A DNA stretch of 64,000 bases from Marvania coccoides (lineage: Eukaryota > Chlorophyta > Trebouxiophyceae > Chlorellales > Chlorellaceae): contig OY978097.1 of the NCBI GenBank assembly GCA_963854735.1, forward strand, positions 1-64,000. Reading direction: 5' to 3'. Below the pieces are notes generated by a model. That model saw only the letters and a list, made by a program, of their open reading frames with translations. It did no database searches and was not told the origin of the DNA. A program made the translations under genes and the position numbers. Of this stretch, positions 33,201-45,005 are shown piece by piece (within the stretch, counting starts at the first letter, position 1; the number at the start of each line of letters is the position of its first letter).

Positions 33201-33383
33201 CCTGGGCCTGCGCCAGCCACCCCTCCTCCGACCCCTGCATCCTCACCATCCCCGCCTGACAATGGCGGCACCGTCAATCCGAACGATAACATTGGAACCT
33301 CCCCACCACCATCAGCCGCGACAGCTGTCGGGTCTTCTTTGATTGCAGCGATTGTGGTGTCATTTTTCTCTATTTTTTCTTAA
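30239..33383 (+). CDS. Kazal-domain GH9 cellulase-like protein with GPI-type tail
   Basis: Eight exons: 30239-30373, 30626-30722, 30838-31174, 31253-31550, 31718-32033, 32115-32466, 32539-32867, 32968-33383 (759 aa). Signal peptide 1-17. A Kazal-like module has Cys30, 32, 40, 51, 55, 66 (C-x7-C-x10-C-x3-C-x10-C, with YVCGADGTTFGNEC across intron 1). The GH9 domain (about 118-640) has DLSGGYYEAGG (205-215), AYPYHWGANRHVG, SWVIGFGEDWP and YAEPTTEYNAG (acid Glu618 kept). The usual DAGD motif with the catalytic base is EAGG here, so activity is doubtful or altered. A Pro-rich linker and hydrophobic tail (about 737-759) suggest GPI anchoring at the wall side of the membrane. Confidence 0.88.
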
Positions 33384-33965
33384 TAATGGGCGATCGCTGC
33401 GTTTGTGTCCCCCTTTTCTTTTAATTAACGACCAACCCCGAATTTTCTTCTTTGTGGTTATTGTCCATATTTTTTTATTATTTATTAAATGAATGATTTT
33501 AAAATAATGCAAGGACAATGCGGTTTTGAAATGCTCAGTGGCCCATTTGTCTCGAGTCGGGGGGCGGGGGGGCGGGGGGGGGGGGGGGGGGGGGCGTCGT
33601 GGCAGTGGACTATGCTGGAATTCTCAAGTAGTACTCGATGGTGAGCGTTTCCCGCCTCTGGGTCCATGGATTTCGGATCCATCACCACTTCAGAAGAATG
33701 GCTGCCGACCTGCCTGGAGGATGTTCAGTCATGCAGGGCCCTGGCAAAACATAAATCTCTGTTTAGTAGTCTAGACCACAATTATTTCTGCAATCTGCTG
33801 TATTTGTCAGATTAAATTACCGCTAGCTTGAGTTTATTATTAATAATAACAAACAAAAAGCGGGAAGGAACACCATAAATCTCTTCAGCCTACGCCTTCG
33901 ACTTATTCATAAACATTTTTGCAACTTCAACCTTAGTTCTCGTCGCCTCCGCATTCCACCCCAAT
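33384..33965. other. Intergenic region with long G-run
   Basis: GH9 3' UTR, then a G-rich tract (33559-33594) and AT-rich DNA. No exon seen. Confidence 0.55.
33559..33594 (+). repeat. Poly-G tract (21-nt run)
   Basis: G-rich stretch ending in 21 uninterrupted Gs (33574-33594), with single C interruptions before it. It could form G-quadruplex structure; run length in the assembly may be unreliable. Confidence 0.95.
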
Positions 33966-34633
33966 ATGTTGAGCAAATTGCAATTGCATCTTGGTATCAG
34001 GGCACGCCCGCTGGTGTCGCTCTTCGACTGTGCTTTTGATGCAGCAATTCCGGCCCTTGAGCAGCAGCGATGGGCTTCGTCTGCGGCCCAAGAGAAGTCC
34101 GTGAAGTTTGCAAAAGACCGAAAATCACACAACGCCGACCTATCCCAGCTTCGAAAGAGCTGGGCTCAGGAGCTGAAGGAGAAGGCGGAGCGGCAGGCAG
34201 CCGAGGCAGAGGCTGCTGCGGCGCTCAAAACGGCGGCCAAGTCACAGCGCGCAAGAGAAGATGCCGTGGACAAGGAGGCCCGCCGACGACACTTCATTGA
34301 AGCGCAGCAGGTCGCCAAGGAGGAGCGGGTGAGCGCACAGCACAGTCGTTTTCTTCATCTTCTCTCTTCGATCTTCTTTCTACCCCAGCATAAACGGTCA
34401 TCACCTCCTCTTACATTTTCTTTGTACAGGCTCGCGCCAAGCAGGAGCGCCTTCGCCGTCAGGAGCTGCGTTGGGACATTTTGGATGCAGCGCGGTCGGC
34501 GCGCAAGGAGGCCCTGCTGCACAACTCATGCCACTGGGTAGACGCCGACTCGCTGGACGCGCGGGTGCAGGAAGCACTGGACAACACCGTGCCTCTCTGG
34601 CCGGAGGAGAAACAGCAGCAGAAGCAGCGATAG
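33966..34633 (+). CDS. Small basic coiled-coil protein, probably mitochondrial
   Basis: Two exons: 33966-34328 and 34430-34633 (188 aa; TAG stop). The N terminus has Arg and hydrophobic residues without acids for the first 20 positions, like a mitochondrial presequence. The rest is a highly charged helix (KSWAQELKEKAERQAAEAEA ... KQERLRRQELRWDIL) and a C-terminal HWVDADSLDARVQEALDNTV segment. The latter has the look of small mitochondrial ribosomal or assembly proteins, but I cannot name the family. Confidence 0.72.
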
Positions 34634-34880
34634 GGCAATGCCGCAGAATTTGCGCTTGCTGCCTAGAAATTATAATGACTCGTTTCGTATTGTGCAAAAA
34701 AATAAATGTAAGCGTTCAACAAACGCAGAAATATCACCAGGTTGTGGATCTTCTGGTTACACCATGTTCAAAGTTTAAACTAATTAAATTAATTAAAGAG
34801 TACTCAAACGTAATTTCAGAAATCGTTCAAAATTAATGAAACAGGAATATAAAATAGTTGCACAGCATCATTTCATTCAT

Positions 34881-36046
34881 TTACAGCACGCTCCACTGCT
34901 CGGTCAGCGTTGTTGAGTTCCAGGAAAACGAGCACGATGGGGTTCTGCCGCTGGCCCTCAAGTAGGCCGCAACCACGTAGGCGGAGTACACTGGCCACAG
35001 AGACCCACGCCTGCTAGCCACCGATTGCAGCGACCACAGCGTGGCAGGGCCCTCCAACCTCGCAGAAAAAGAAAAGGGGCCGTCCAGCCGCGCGTCAACA
35101 ACGTCGGCACGCAGCGCGTACCCCTGGTCGACAAATATCTGCAGCAGGGCCTTCACTCCCTGCAGCAGCTCCTCTGCAGAGCAACCCTTTGGGCACGGCG
35201 GCGGTGCCCCAAACTGCACCCCCTGGAAACCCTCCCTCAGGCCTTGATAGATGGCGTCGCCCAAGGCGGCCTCGAAAGCAGCGGGCAGGCGGTCGTTGTC
35301 TTGCAGCTGCGGGTTTCTGGTGACCAGCCTGTAGCCATCGCTGCAACCGGCCTCCTCGTCCCCGCAGTACTCCTTGAACGTTTGCAGCCCGTGGCGCATG
35401 TCCGTGGAGACGGTGGAGAGTTGCATGGCGGAAATGAAATCAAAGTAGGCGGGGTCGGACAGGTCTCCTTGCTTGATTCGGATGGGGGAGTACTGCAGCG
35501 TGTAAGGCTCCCACTCCGAGCGGCGCAGGAGCCAAAAGTCTTTCTGAAAGGTGTCCATGGCCACGAAATCCAGCAAATCGGCGACTTCGTAGCCAGAACG
35601 AAGGAGCAAAATCGCAAACGACGGACCCTGCGGGTTTGAAATTTCCAAAAAAAACGGAGCTTAATATGTGGGGTGGTTCTCACCGCCAAGAGGAGAAGGC
35701 AAAAAATTACAGAATACAAACCAATTCTCACCAAACGACGCCGTGGGACGGTGACTGGCTGGGGTGTTAGCGGGGGCATAAGACCAGCCAAGCCTTCCCC
35801 TGCAACACCCGCGATTAAAGCTCCCCCTTTGGAGTCCGCCGCCACTGCAGCCATAGGATAGCTCGAAAGGCCAGAAGCCAGCAAGCCAAGCGCATACAGC
35901 TGCCTTCTTGTCCAGCCATTTGGTGAACTCGCTGGGCTACGGCTCTCGTGGGGTGGCAAGCCAGAGCAACAACTGATCAAGCGATTTGGGTGGCGAATTC
36001 CAACATTTCCAGGAATTAACGGCCTCGACAGATGAATTCCGAGCAT
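34881..36046 (-). CDS. Probable thylakoid-lumen protein, unknown
   Basis: Two exons: 36046-35732 and 35627-34881 (353 aa). The N terminus looks bipartite: a Ser/Arg-rich transit region, then a twin-arginine hydrophobic signal (WTRRQLYALGLLASG) ending near AVAAD, typical of Tat-routed lumen proteins. The mature part has YEVADLLDFVAMDTFQKDFW, LVTRNPQLQDNDRLPAAFEA and an even number of Cys (EYCGDEEAGC, PPCPKGC). I do not recognise the family. A second in-phase GTGAG donor at 35682-35677 would add 17 residues (with a 55-nt intron or shorter); the longer 104-nt intron fits neighbours better. Confidence 0.72.
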
Positions 36047-36289
36047 CCTGAAATATTTTCAAATTATTTCAAAATTGATTCATTGGCCCTGTTCGGCGAG
36101 GAAGCCCCCCAGACTCTCGCTCAAACAACAAAGAAAACGAAAAAAAAACAAATGCAATGCCAGGAGGCCCGTCCAGTTGCGATAATGATTGTGAATTTTG
36201 CATCGGAACCATGATCAGCGCGCCAGTTCGCCCTGGTTGGCCAGTATAATTTTCGATTGAAAAAGAACTGAAAAATAATTATTAAAACC

Positions 36290-39200
36290 ATGGCGGCAGC
36301 AGCGGAGCCGGTTGACATCCGATCTGTCGGCCAGGCCCGCCGCTATCTGGATGCGCTGGAGGCTGCCTTGTTCAGCGACCTCGACGCTGCCCAACTCAAT
36401 CGATGTCTGCAGCCTACAAGCCTGGACAACTTTCTGAACCTGCTGAGCTTCAACGTGAGACCGTCTCGAATCTATCATCAATCCCAACACGACATTCTTC
36501 ACGTTTTCTTCTAATCCTCTCCTGATCCCCACCCTGCAGGCCAACAATGCCGCCTCCCGTGCAGTGGTGGAGTCGGGCACTGTGCCAACCTCAGAGGGCC
36601 TCATCACCCTGGACAGGGACCCCGACATTACGGAGATCACAAAGCTTGCCGATGCTGCGAAGCTGGACGAGCTGGCGGCCCTGGCGCTGGTGCTGGCGGC
36701 GCAGGAGCAGAGTGGCGCTGTGTCGGCTGCAGCAGCGGCAGGCATTCTGTACGAAGAGCGGCTGGCGGCGGTGCAGTCTCTGCTGTGCCTTCTGCACGCC
36801 CAGGTCGCCAGCGGCGGCGACCTCCCTGCCGACATCTACTCCACCGTTGCCAGCTTCAACTCTGCGCTGCTGCAGAGGGAGGAGGGCGGGGCCACGGTGC
36901 TGGTGAAGCGCCTGGTGGAGCTCATTCGGTCTGCCTCGGTGCCCCCTCCCCCCGACTCCCCCCTTCCCACCGTGGGTGGCGTGTATGGCGGAGAACTAGA
37001 GCGAGGAGTGGTCATGCAGAGGGAGTGCACGGTGAGGAAACAACGGCACCGAATGGGTGCTACTGATATTTCCAAATTTCTCCTCACATGCTAGGGAGTG
37101 CTAAAAATCTGATGCATATCTATTTTTTTTTCCTCTAGGCGCTGTGCGAGTGCCTGGTCTACTCGTGCTGCATCAAGCAGCGCGCCACCCCAGCGGACAT
37201 CGAGGCGCTGCTGGACCTGCTGCACCACCTGGCGCTGCACGCCCGCACCCCCAGCGCCCGCCAGCTTGCTGCCCAGCACCAAGCAAACCTGGTGCTGCTG
37301 GCGGTGCTGCTCACAATGCTGCCGCTGGAGCACACGCAGGGGCCAGAAATGGCAGAGGACGAGAGGGCGATGCGTCTCTTGGCCAATGCGGCGGGCGTGG
37401 ATGCCAAGGTGCGCGCTCGTGTCCCAGCTGACGACCCCTATTCCTCCACGGTGCGGCTGGCTTGGGGCCTGCTGCCACTGTGGTGCATGGACGAGCCCCT
37501 GATCGCGCGCGGCGTCGAGGACGTGAAGATCGCGCTGTCTGCGGGCGCCCTGGGGTTCCTGGGCGACGGTTTGATTGGCAGTCTGACCATGGCGGACGAG
37601 GCTGAGGACCTGCGCCTCACCGCCGCTTCTGTGGTGCACCAGCTGCTGACGCTGGTCCTAGAGGTGGCCAACGAGGGCATGGACGACCTGAAGAAGCGCA
37701 GTTTGGATGGCCGGCCGGCCGAGATCGATGCTGGCGGGCACAGCGAGCCCCATGCGCTGATGGCCATAGACTCGAGGGGAGCGGGGGGACACCAAGCCCC
37801 CGCCCCCCACCCCGACACCCTTGCCACGCTGCTGCACTGCATGGCAGTGGCTCTGGCTGTGCGCCCTGGGTTGTTTATGGATGAGGAGCGCCGTGCCCCC
37901 CAGGTGGGCAACCTCATGTCTGAAGTGGGAAACGACGCCGCGGGGCTGGCCGACGTGCCCTCGGTGCTGCTGGCCTACGTGGAGGTGATGTCCGCTCTGG
38001 CCACCGGCGAAGGCGGCGCCAGGATGATTTTTGCGCAGCTGCGTGGGGAGAACGCGCCGCCGCTGGTGAGCTGGAGGCGCATGTTCTCCACCCTGTACAA
38101 CGTCATTGCCATATACAACCCGTCTTCTGGCCACGAGAACGGCGGCCAGGCTGGTCAGCGTCGCACCTCCGACTTTGTGCTGCCGTCCAACGACACCAGG
38201 GCGCTGTGCGCCTTCTCAAAGCTCTTCGAGTGCGTTATTCCCATTATTGTTGTTTTTGAAATACACGTAGCATGAAGCCCGTCTGCCATTTCAGCTTTCT
38301 TCTTAATCGTTTTGTTTATTTCCCTTTGTATAATATTTTTTTTTTTGTATTTTTTTTATGCAGGCGCGTCATGTCGGAGGGCACCCCTGAGGAGGTGGCG
38401 TCGTGGGTGAGGCAGCTGGACGACGATGCGGGGGTGTCCCCCTGCTGGGAGGTCCTTTTCCAGGTCATGTGCTGCCCAGTGCCGCAGACGCTCAAGGCAG
38501 CACTGGACGCAGCCATTGCGTCGCTTGCCCGCCGCGCTGACCTGGCTGTCGCGCTGTGGGACCGCCTCATGGCCGCGGTGGTGGTGCAGCCGTACGGCGC
38601 TGGCGCCCTGGAGGCCTCTGGCGCTGGCGTTCCTCGGTACGACCTCATCTACCAACTCAATGAGATCGAGAGCCGCTCAGACGACTACGTGGAGGCGCTG
38701 GCATTTGTGCAGCTGCTGAACGCGCTGTGGGAGGCTGGGGGCCGGCAGGAAGACGGTCGCTCCGTGTCTCACTTCACCAAGTTTGTTCGGGATGAGATCT
38801 TGGGCACCGCCTTCCAGCGCACCTTCAAGGACGAGGCGCAGAGGTGGGCGCTGGTGGCGGCAGGTCTGGACCACTGCCGGCTGTGCCTGGAGGCGCTGCC
38901 CCTGGGCCCTGCTGCAATGACTGCTGAACTGGCCACTCCGGCCACCTCCAGACCCCCTGGCCTCGACGTTTTGCTCGACCTGCTGGGCGAAAAGAACGTT
39001 GCACGCGCCGCTCTGACCACTCTCTCCATGGGAGTGGACGGCCTCGAGGCTGAGCGCCATTCGTCCGACAGTGGAGCTGCCAAGGAGGACGCCGTCCTGG
39101 CCGCCCTGCGCCTTCTGCACGCCGGGTTTTCCAGGGATGCGGACTTTGTGGCAGCAGCCCAGCGCGCCCAGCACCACGCTTCGTACGCGACCTTGGAGGC

Positions 39201-42200
39201 TGTTCTCCGCCACGACCGTTCCCGCATCCCCGTGCTCCTGGAGTACATGCGCTACCCGTTCTCGGCAAGGGTGCAAGAAGAGGCGCTGCGTCTGACCACC
39301 GCCATCGCGCAGCGCACCCCTCACCTCGTGCAGCTGCTCCTCACCTCGCCCCCCAACGGGGCCACCGCGGCAGACATAGTGCGGCACCTGCAGGAGAGCT
39401 TTGCCGCGTGCCTGCACGCGGCGGTCACGGCGCAGGTGGCCCCAACGCAGGCGCAGGGCGATGGGGTGGAGGTTGAAAGCACCGAAGACCAGCGCGCCTC
39501 CATGGCCCTGGACCTTTTGCTTTCCTGCCTTGAGGCGCCCACTCCCAACCTCACGCAGATGCTGTGCGGGTTTGACATCACGGGAGGGACCTCGCCCATG
39601 GCCCTTTGGCCCCTGCGCTCCGCCCACACCCCGCTGCGCGTGATTCTCGAGGTCCTGGGCAATGTCCGCAACGCCACCGCCCGGCCGCACGTGTTTGAGC
39701 AGTGCCTGGAGGTGGTCTACGAACTAGCGGCGGCGACAGACACGGGACCCGCCACCCTGGACTCGCTGCGGGGGTACTGCAGGGCGCTGGTGCCGCTGCT
39801 GGGCGACGTTGGGTGTGCTGCGCTGCCGCAGCAGTCGGTTGGACCTGTCCGCGCCGCTTCCCTCCACCAGCGAGCCTGGCTACTGCAGATCTTTGCGCTG
39901 GAGCTGCACCACGCGGACCCCGCGCTCGCCACCCAGCGGGAGAGCCTGCAGGAGCTTCTGACTGCTCTGTTTGGCGCTGCTAAAAATGGCAACGCCGCTG
40001 CCATGGGCCCATCCAGGGGCAAAATCGTGGATGTGCTGGCGCTCGCAGTGGGAGAGGTCCCTGCGGAGCCGCAGCTGGGCGCTGGTGCATCTGTTGAGGT
40101 GCGTCGCATGGCTCAGGCTCTTGACATTGAGACGCTGCTGGCATCACCGACGGGGCCGGGAGAGGGCGGCGTGCGGGCCACCGGCGTGCGTGGAGACCCC
40201 GCCTACGACGTGCTGGCGCTGAAGGACGAGCTGTTGACCCGCTACAACGACTGGGTTGCGCTGCATGGGGCACCGGGAGAGGCGCTCAAGGACGCTGGGC
40301 GTGCTGCGCTCAAGTACGCCGCGGACTTCAACGCCTACGCCGAGGAGATGGGCGGCAGATCTGCGCTGTTGGCGGCGTGGCATGCGGTGGCCGCCGTTGC
40401 GTTCTCCCGTCGATTTGACGTTTTGGCTGCGCAGTGCGGCGGCAGCACCCGTGCCACCGAGCTCGTGCTGTCGACATGTGAGGATGCCCTTGAAGCGGCG
40501 ATGGTGCTGCTGCAGGGCCCTGGCGCGGGACTGGTGCCCCCCTTGTGCGGCGCCCTTGAGGCGTTGTTCTCTCGCCTTCAAGAGCAGGCCATCTCCGCTG
40601 CCACTGCAGACCCCATCGCAGGGCTCCCCCTGCCCTCGCGCTGCCATGCGCTGCTGGGTACCCTGCTGGAGGTGGCGTGGGAGTGCAGGGGCCAGGACGC
40701 AGCTCGGTTGGTTCTGTACGATGCCCTGGTCAGCTACCTGGCCATGTGCAGGGGACCAACGCTGCTGCAGGCGCCGCCGGCCATCGTCAGCGCGCTGTTG
40801 GAGGGCCTGCCTCGCAGCTCTGGCGGCGGTGGTGCCGTTCAGCTGGATGCTCTTCAGCTTCGCCTTGAGGAGGGCAATGTGGCGCAGCTGCACAACAACA
40901 TCCGCATGCTGCAGGTCTTGGCTGCAGACGCGCTCTCGCCAAACCCTGCAATGGTACGAGGTTTCTATTCTATTCTATCCAAGGGATTTGGAGTGCTTTG
41001 ATTTCAATCAACTCGATTTTTCCTTCACCGTTGTCCTTGCAGGCCACTGCGGCGCTGACTGCGCTGGCTGGCATAGCTGCCGCAGATCCCACCACCGTCG
41101 CAGCAGACGAGATCCACGCCTCCGCCCTCCCGGCCAGACTGCTCCAGGACCTGCAAGACCAGCCAGCAGCTGCCCTGGCGCAGCCTCCGCCTGCGGGCCA
41201 AGCTGCCATGGTGGTGGCAGAGGCCAAGCTGGCGCTGCTGCTGCGTCTGGCGCTCGCGGGACCCCCCACCGCCCGCGCTGCTGCCGCCCAGAAGCTTTTT
41301 TCGCTGCAGGCACTGCCCCGTTTGGCCGCTTGTCCCTCGCTTGACATCCAGCCAGAGGAGCCAGGGTTTGGCGCAGCTGGCGGGGGAGGGGCCTCCCTGC
41401 GTCGCCGCCTGCACCACATCGTGACCCCCGCCCTGCGCCTCGCTCTTGGGCTGGTCACCGCCCTGCCGCACAGCGCAGCGGTGAGGGACCAAACGGCGAC
41501 GTTCGTGGAGTCGCACGCCCGCGCCTTTGCCCGCATCCTGCGCGAATCAGCCAGTCCTGGGGTGCAAGGGTGGGAGCCCGCTGACGCAGACCTTGAGGAG
41601 GCCACTCTGGTGACCCAGCTGCTGACTGAGTTGGTGCCCCATCGGCGGCTGGCCCCGCAGGTGGCACCCGCGCTGCAGGAGGCCGCCTACCGTGCTGCCT
41701 CGCGCTTCCTGGCCGCCAACTCCAAGTCTCAGAGCCCCCCTGTGGTCAGGGTGCACGCGGCAAGGGAGGCAGGGACGGCAGGCGCAGCCGACCACCGCAC
41801 CTACGCAAAGTGGGTTTTTTTTGTTTTAGATTTGTGGGATTGTCTCTAAGTTATAACCGCGTATAATGAGTGAGTATTCCAAACGACTAATATATTTCTA
41901 CTTGTTTTCCCCCCAGAATTCTGGCGCTGCGGTGCGCGCTCGCGTGCTACCTGCGTGCCCTGGCGGCTGCCAGCGACACCCCTGCGCTGCTTCCCTGCGC
42001 TCCTTCGGTCGAGTCCGGCTCCGGAGGTGTGCCCACCCTGTTCCTCATCAGGGACGCCCTGGTGCAGGCAGCGGTCTACGACCTGCCAGACGCTGTGGCA
42101 GAAAGCCAAACGCTGGCCAGCGTGCTGCGGTCGGGGGATCCCCATGCATTGGAAGACGCGGCGGGGGTGCGGCGGCTGGTGCCTGCTGCTACCCCCCGCA

Positions 42201-42559
42201 TTGACGGGGCAGCTGCCCGCGCTGCGGTGATGAGCGCTGCATCTGCCAGGCAGACCGAGGTGACCCGCCTCGGCCTGCTGGTGGAGTACCTATTGGCCAT
42301 TATGTTCCAGCAGCTGAGGGCGGCGGTGGAGGTGCGGGGAGAGACCAGCCCAGCCCTTGCAGCGCTGCGGCCCAGCAATGCAGCCAAGACGCCGCAGGCA
42401 GGCCTAGCGAGCGCCAAGGACCTGGACCAGCTGCGTAGAATGACGGAACCGGCCATTGCGGCGCTGGAACGAATGCTGGCTGAAAGAGCGCTGCCAGGCG
42501 ACGCCGCCAGCTTCGAGCTCTTGATACGGCGGACAAAAGAGTGCCTTGCAGCTCTGTGA
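36290..42559 (+). CDS. NUP205: Nuclear pore inner-ring nucleoporin NUP205/NUP192
   Basis: Six exons: 36290-36454, 36540-37031, 37139-38229, 38364-40953, 41043-41809, 41917-42559 (1915 aa). Length, all-alpha composition and N-terminal order fit Nup205/Nup192: SEGLITLDRDPDITEITKLA, ILYEERLAAVQSLLCLL, then a long alpha-solenoid with TVRLAWGLLPLW and YDLIYQLNEIESRSDDYVEA. The last matches the conserved block near residue 750. It is a scaffold of the inner pore ring that pairs with NUP93. Introns are 84-134 nt; each join was checked for phase. Very long antisense open frames over exon 4 are composition shadows. Confidence 0.9.
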
Positions 42560-42981
42560 TGAAAATGACAAATATTGTTTGACAGTCAAACATGTAAACA
42601 GAGGAAAGCACTGAACTTGCTGTTCTCCCCGCTGGCTTTTGCTTGTGCTGCCTCTTATTTTTCAAAAACGCTACTGGAAAGTTACAGATACACACGCAAC
42701 ACCGGCCACAGCAGCCGCGTAGCTGAAAAATGACACGCTTAACACAGCACAGTCAACTAATTTAGAGCACAACGCGTTTCTTCAGAAAATTAACATACAG
42801 CGGCGCGCCAAACATGGCCCAGCCAAACTTGGCATCGAATCATCACGAGGATCAGCGCAAATCGTTTATTTTGTTTGTAACAACTTTGATTTTTGGAAAG
42901 TTTATGCAACCATTAACCAACGGTGTTCTTCTAGATAGTCAGTCTTTCTTGTGAATTCCTAGGTCCGCCCCACCGCCGCTC
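42560..42981. other. Convergent 3' region, NUP205 / cupin
   Basis: The 422 bp between two stop codons facing each other. 3' UTR sequence only; a TGTAA motif (42595) follows the NUP205 stop, a green-algal poly(A) signal candidate. Confidence 0.4.
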
Positions 42982-43430
42982 CTAGCTCTTCTTCACCGCG
43001 TAGGGGTCCAGTTCCTTGGGCGTGAACTCCACCTGCAGAAGAATAAGATTTTAGATTGATGAATGCGCTCACCACGAACAAGGAGGGAAACCAATTATGG
43101 AGAACTTGCCATGACAGCGTCGGCGTCGCCAACGACCCACCCATCGTGGCCGGGAGGGATGTGGATGGCTTCGCCAGCGCCAAACTCCACGACCTTATCG
43201 TCGCCAGTCATCTGGCAGGCCATACGTCCGCTGAGCATGTAGCCGTAGTGCTCCTTTTCGCAGGATTCTGTGCACACTTTCGGCTTTACGTGCTCAGACC
43301 ACTTCCAACCGGGCTTGGCAGTGATCACCGAAACCGTCACGCCCCCAACGACCATGTGGTTGACGTGGCCAATCTCGCCAAACTCAATGGTCGAGTCGGC
43401 GGTGGCGATGCTCTTAGTTTCGATGGACAT
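42982..43430 (-). CDS. Single-domain cupin protein
   Basis: Two exons: 43430-43110 and 43032-42982 (123 aa). One cupin barrel: GKW-like start PGWKWSEHVKP, then EHYGYMLSGRMACQMT and AIHIPPGHDGWVVGDADAV. Metal-binding residues His (EH), Glu/Tyr and the second-motif His are at expected places. The intron appears to use the classical GC donor (ATG|GCAAGT), joining in phase to VEFTPKELDPYA and a TAG stop. Without splicing the protein would read on only to SSP and stop (43095). Function is unknown; small plant and bacterial cupins of this size bind metal ions or small acids. Confidence 0.83.
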
Positions 43431-44132
43431 CGTTTCAGGGAAAATGTGTTCTGCAACGCAAGGGTACAGGTGATTGGTCCCGCCAATGCTCAACCAACAT
43501 GTTTTCCGTCGCAATTTGTGACATACAGCTCCCTGCAACAAAATCTCGAGATCTCGCCTTTGGAAACAGGCCTAGGGTGCTAAGGCTCTGGCTGCAGACA
43601 CGCTGGACACGTAGAAAATGGTTCAATAAAAACAGATGGCGCTCTCCGAGGCTTTGGAGATTCCGAAAGCTTTCCATCAAGGTCCAGCGTGGCAGCACCC
43701 AATGCAGAAAGAAAAAGGCTATGCCCTGCCCTTTACGCAATTAATACAGGAAAATCATAGAAACATGAGTTTTAACATCTCGTTTATACATTGCGCAGTT
43801 TTCAACAGCAGAATGCTTGTAAGTTTGTGCTACACTACACAACCGCCGCCTCGCCTCGCCTCCATTGTCCCTCCTGCTAACTTGCACTTCATGCCTATCC
43901 TGTAAATTCTATAAAACTCGTATCAATCTTACATGCAGCACTATTCTGATGACGGGGCCATAATTATACCCCTCTTCAAATTTAATCGAGGTCGCCCAGA
44001 CTCATATGTTTTGTATATATATATATTAATGCATGTAGCTTAAGCATTGCACAGGCATGCGTTATTGTGTATTGGCGTTGTCACCAAGCCCATGAATGCA
44101 TGGCGTAGAAAAAGAAAACACTCGGGTGTTTT
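43431..44132. other. Intergenic region, no gene seen
   Basis: Upstream sequence of the cupin gene, with an AT-repeat near 44016-44030. I see no exon with GC-rich character and no shared repeat. Confidence 0.5.
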
Positions 44133-45005
44133 TTACTTCTTGATGTTGCCTCCCGCCTTTTGGAACTCTTCCCCGACACGATCCTTCGCCTGGCCCGCTG
44201 CCTTCTGCACCTTGTCGCCCTGGACCTGCGCTCCATCAGCCACGTCGTGCGCAACTCCCTTTGAGCGCTCGTAGCCGTCCTTGGCAGCGTCCGCGACCTT
44301 GCCATACTGCTCCTTCACCGCATCCTTGACATCGCCAGCGGTCTCCTTGGCGGAATCCAGCATTCCGGATGAGCCATGTTTGGTGTCCTCCTTCAGGTCT
44401 CCGCCCTTTTCTTCGGCCGAATGGACAAACTCGGAGGCGCTCTCTTTCACGTGCTCGGCAGCGCCAACGACGGTGTCCTTGGTGCTCTGAGCAGCGTCGA
44501 CGACGGTGTCTTTGGTGCGCTGTGCGGCGTCCTTGACGGCGTCTCCAGCCTGGTGCAGGCTTTCCTTGGCACGCTCGGTGAAGCTCTCGTCCTGCACAGA
44601 ATTTGGAATTTGTCATCATTATGAGAGTATTTTTATCGTAAAATAAACGTCCAAGCGGCAGTGTCGGCGTAAGTTCTCACCTTGGAGTTTGTGGCAAATC
44701 GGGGAACAAGAGAGCGGCGGGACGCTCTATTAGAAGAAACGGCGATGGGACGCACGGAAGGGGCGGTACGCATGCCCATGGAGATGGAAACCCTGGAAAT
44801 CTTTAGCATTTAAAGAGAAAAAAGGAGGGGTGGAGAGTGATTTAGAGTGTGATGCGGCGACAGCGGGAGAAAAAAAAGGGCAAAAGTGTATTGCAGCCAC
44901 AAATACTCTAAAACCCAAATTATAAAAGCTGAAGTGTATAAACGTGCAGTATGTAACAGGATGGCTTACTATATGCGCGTATACAGCCAGGCTAATTCTT
45001 ACCAT
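44133..45005 (-). CDS. Plastid LEA (group 3-like) protein, intact paralogue
   Basis: Model: 45005-45003 (ATG only), 44800-44681, 44591-44133 (193 aa). Exon 2 is 120 nt, as in the paralogue at 27026-27980, and encodes a transit peptide ending LVPRFATNSK. Exon 3 has Ala/Lys/Glu/Asp repeats (ESLHQAGDAVKDAAQRTKDT, TAGDVKDAVKEQYGKVADAA) typical of LEA group 3, an amphipathic, mostly unfolded protective protein. Similarity to the paralogue extends through the first intron. The acceptor of intron 1 would be TAAAG; a CAG 8 nt downstream would shift the frame. If exon 1 is not used, ATG 44809 or 44779 could start. Likely induced by cold or drying, inferred from family. Confidence 0.82.

Noticed and set aside
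38677..39690. 337-codon minus-strand open frame
   Set aside because: Antisense to NUP205 exon 4; no motif, expected from third-position GC bias.
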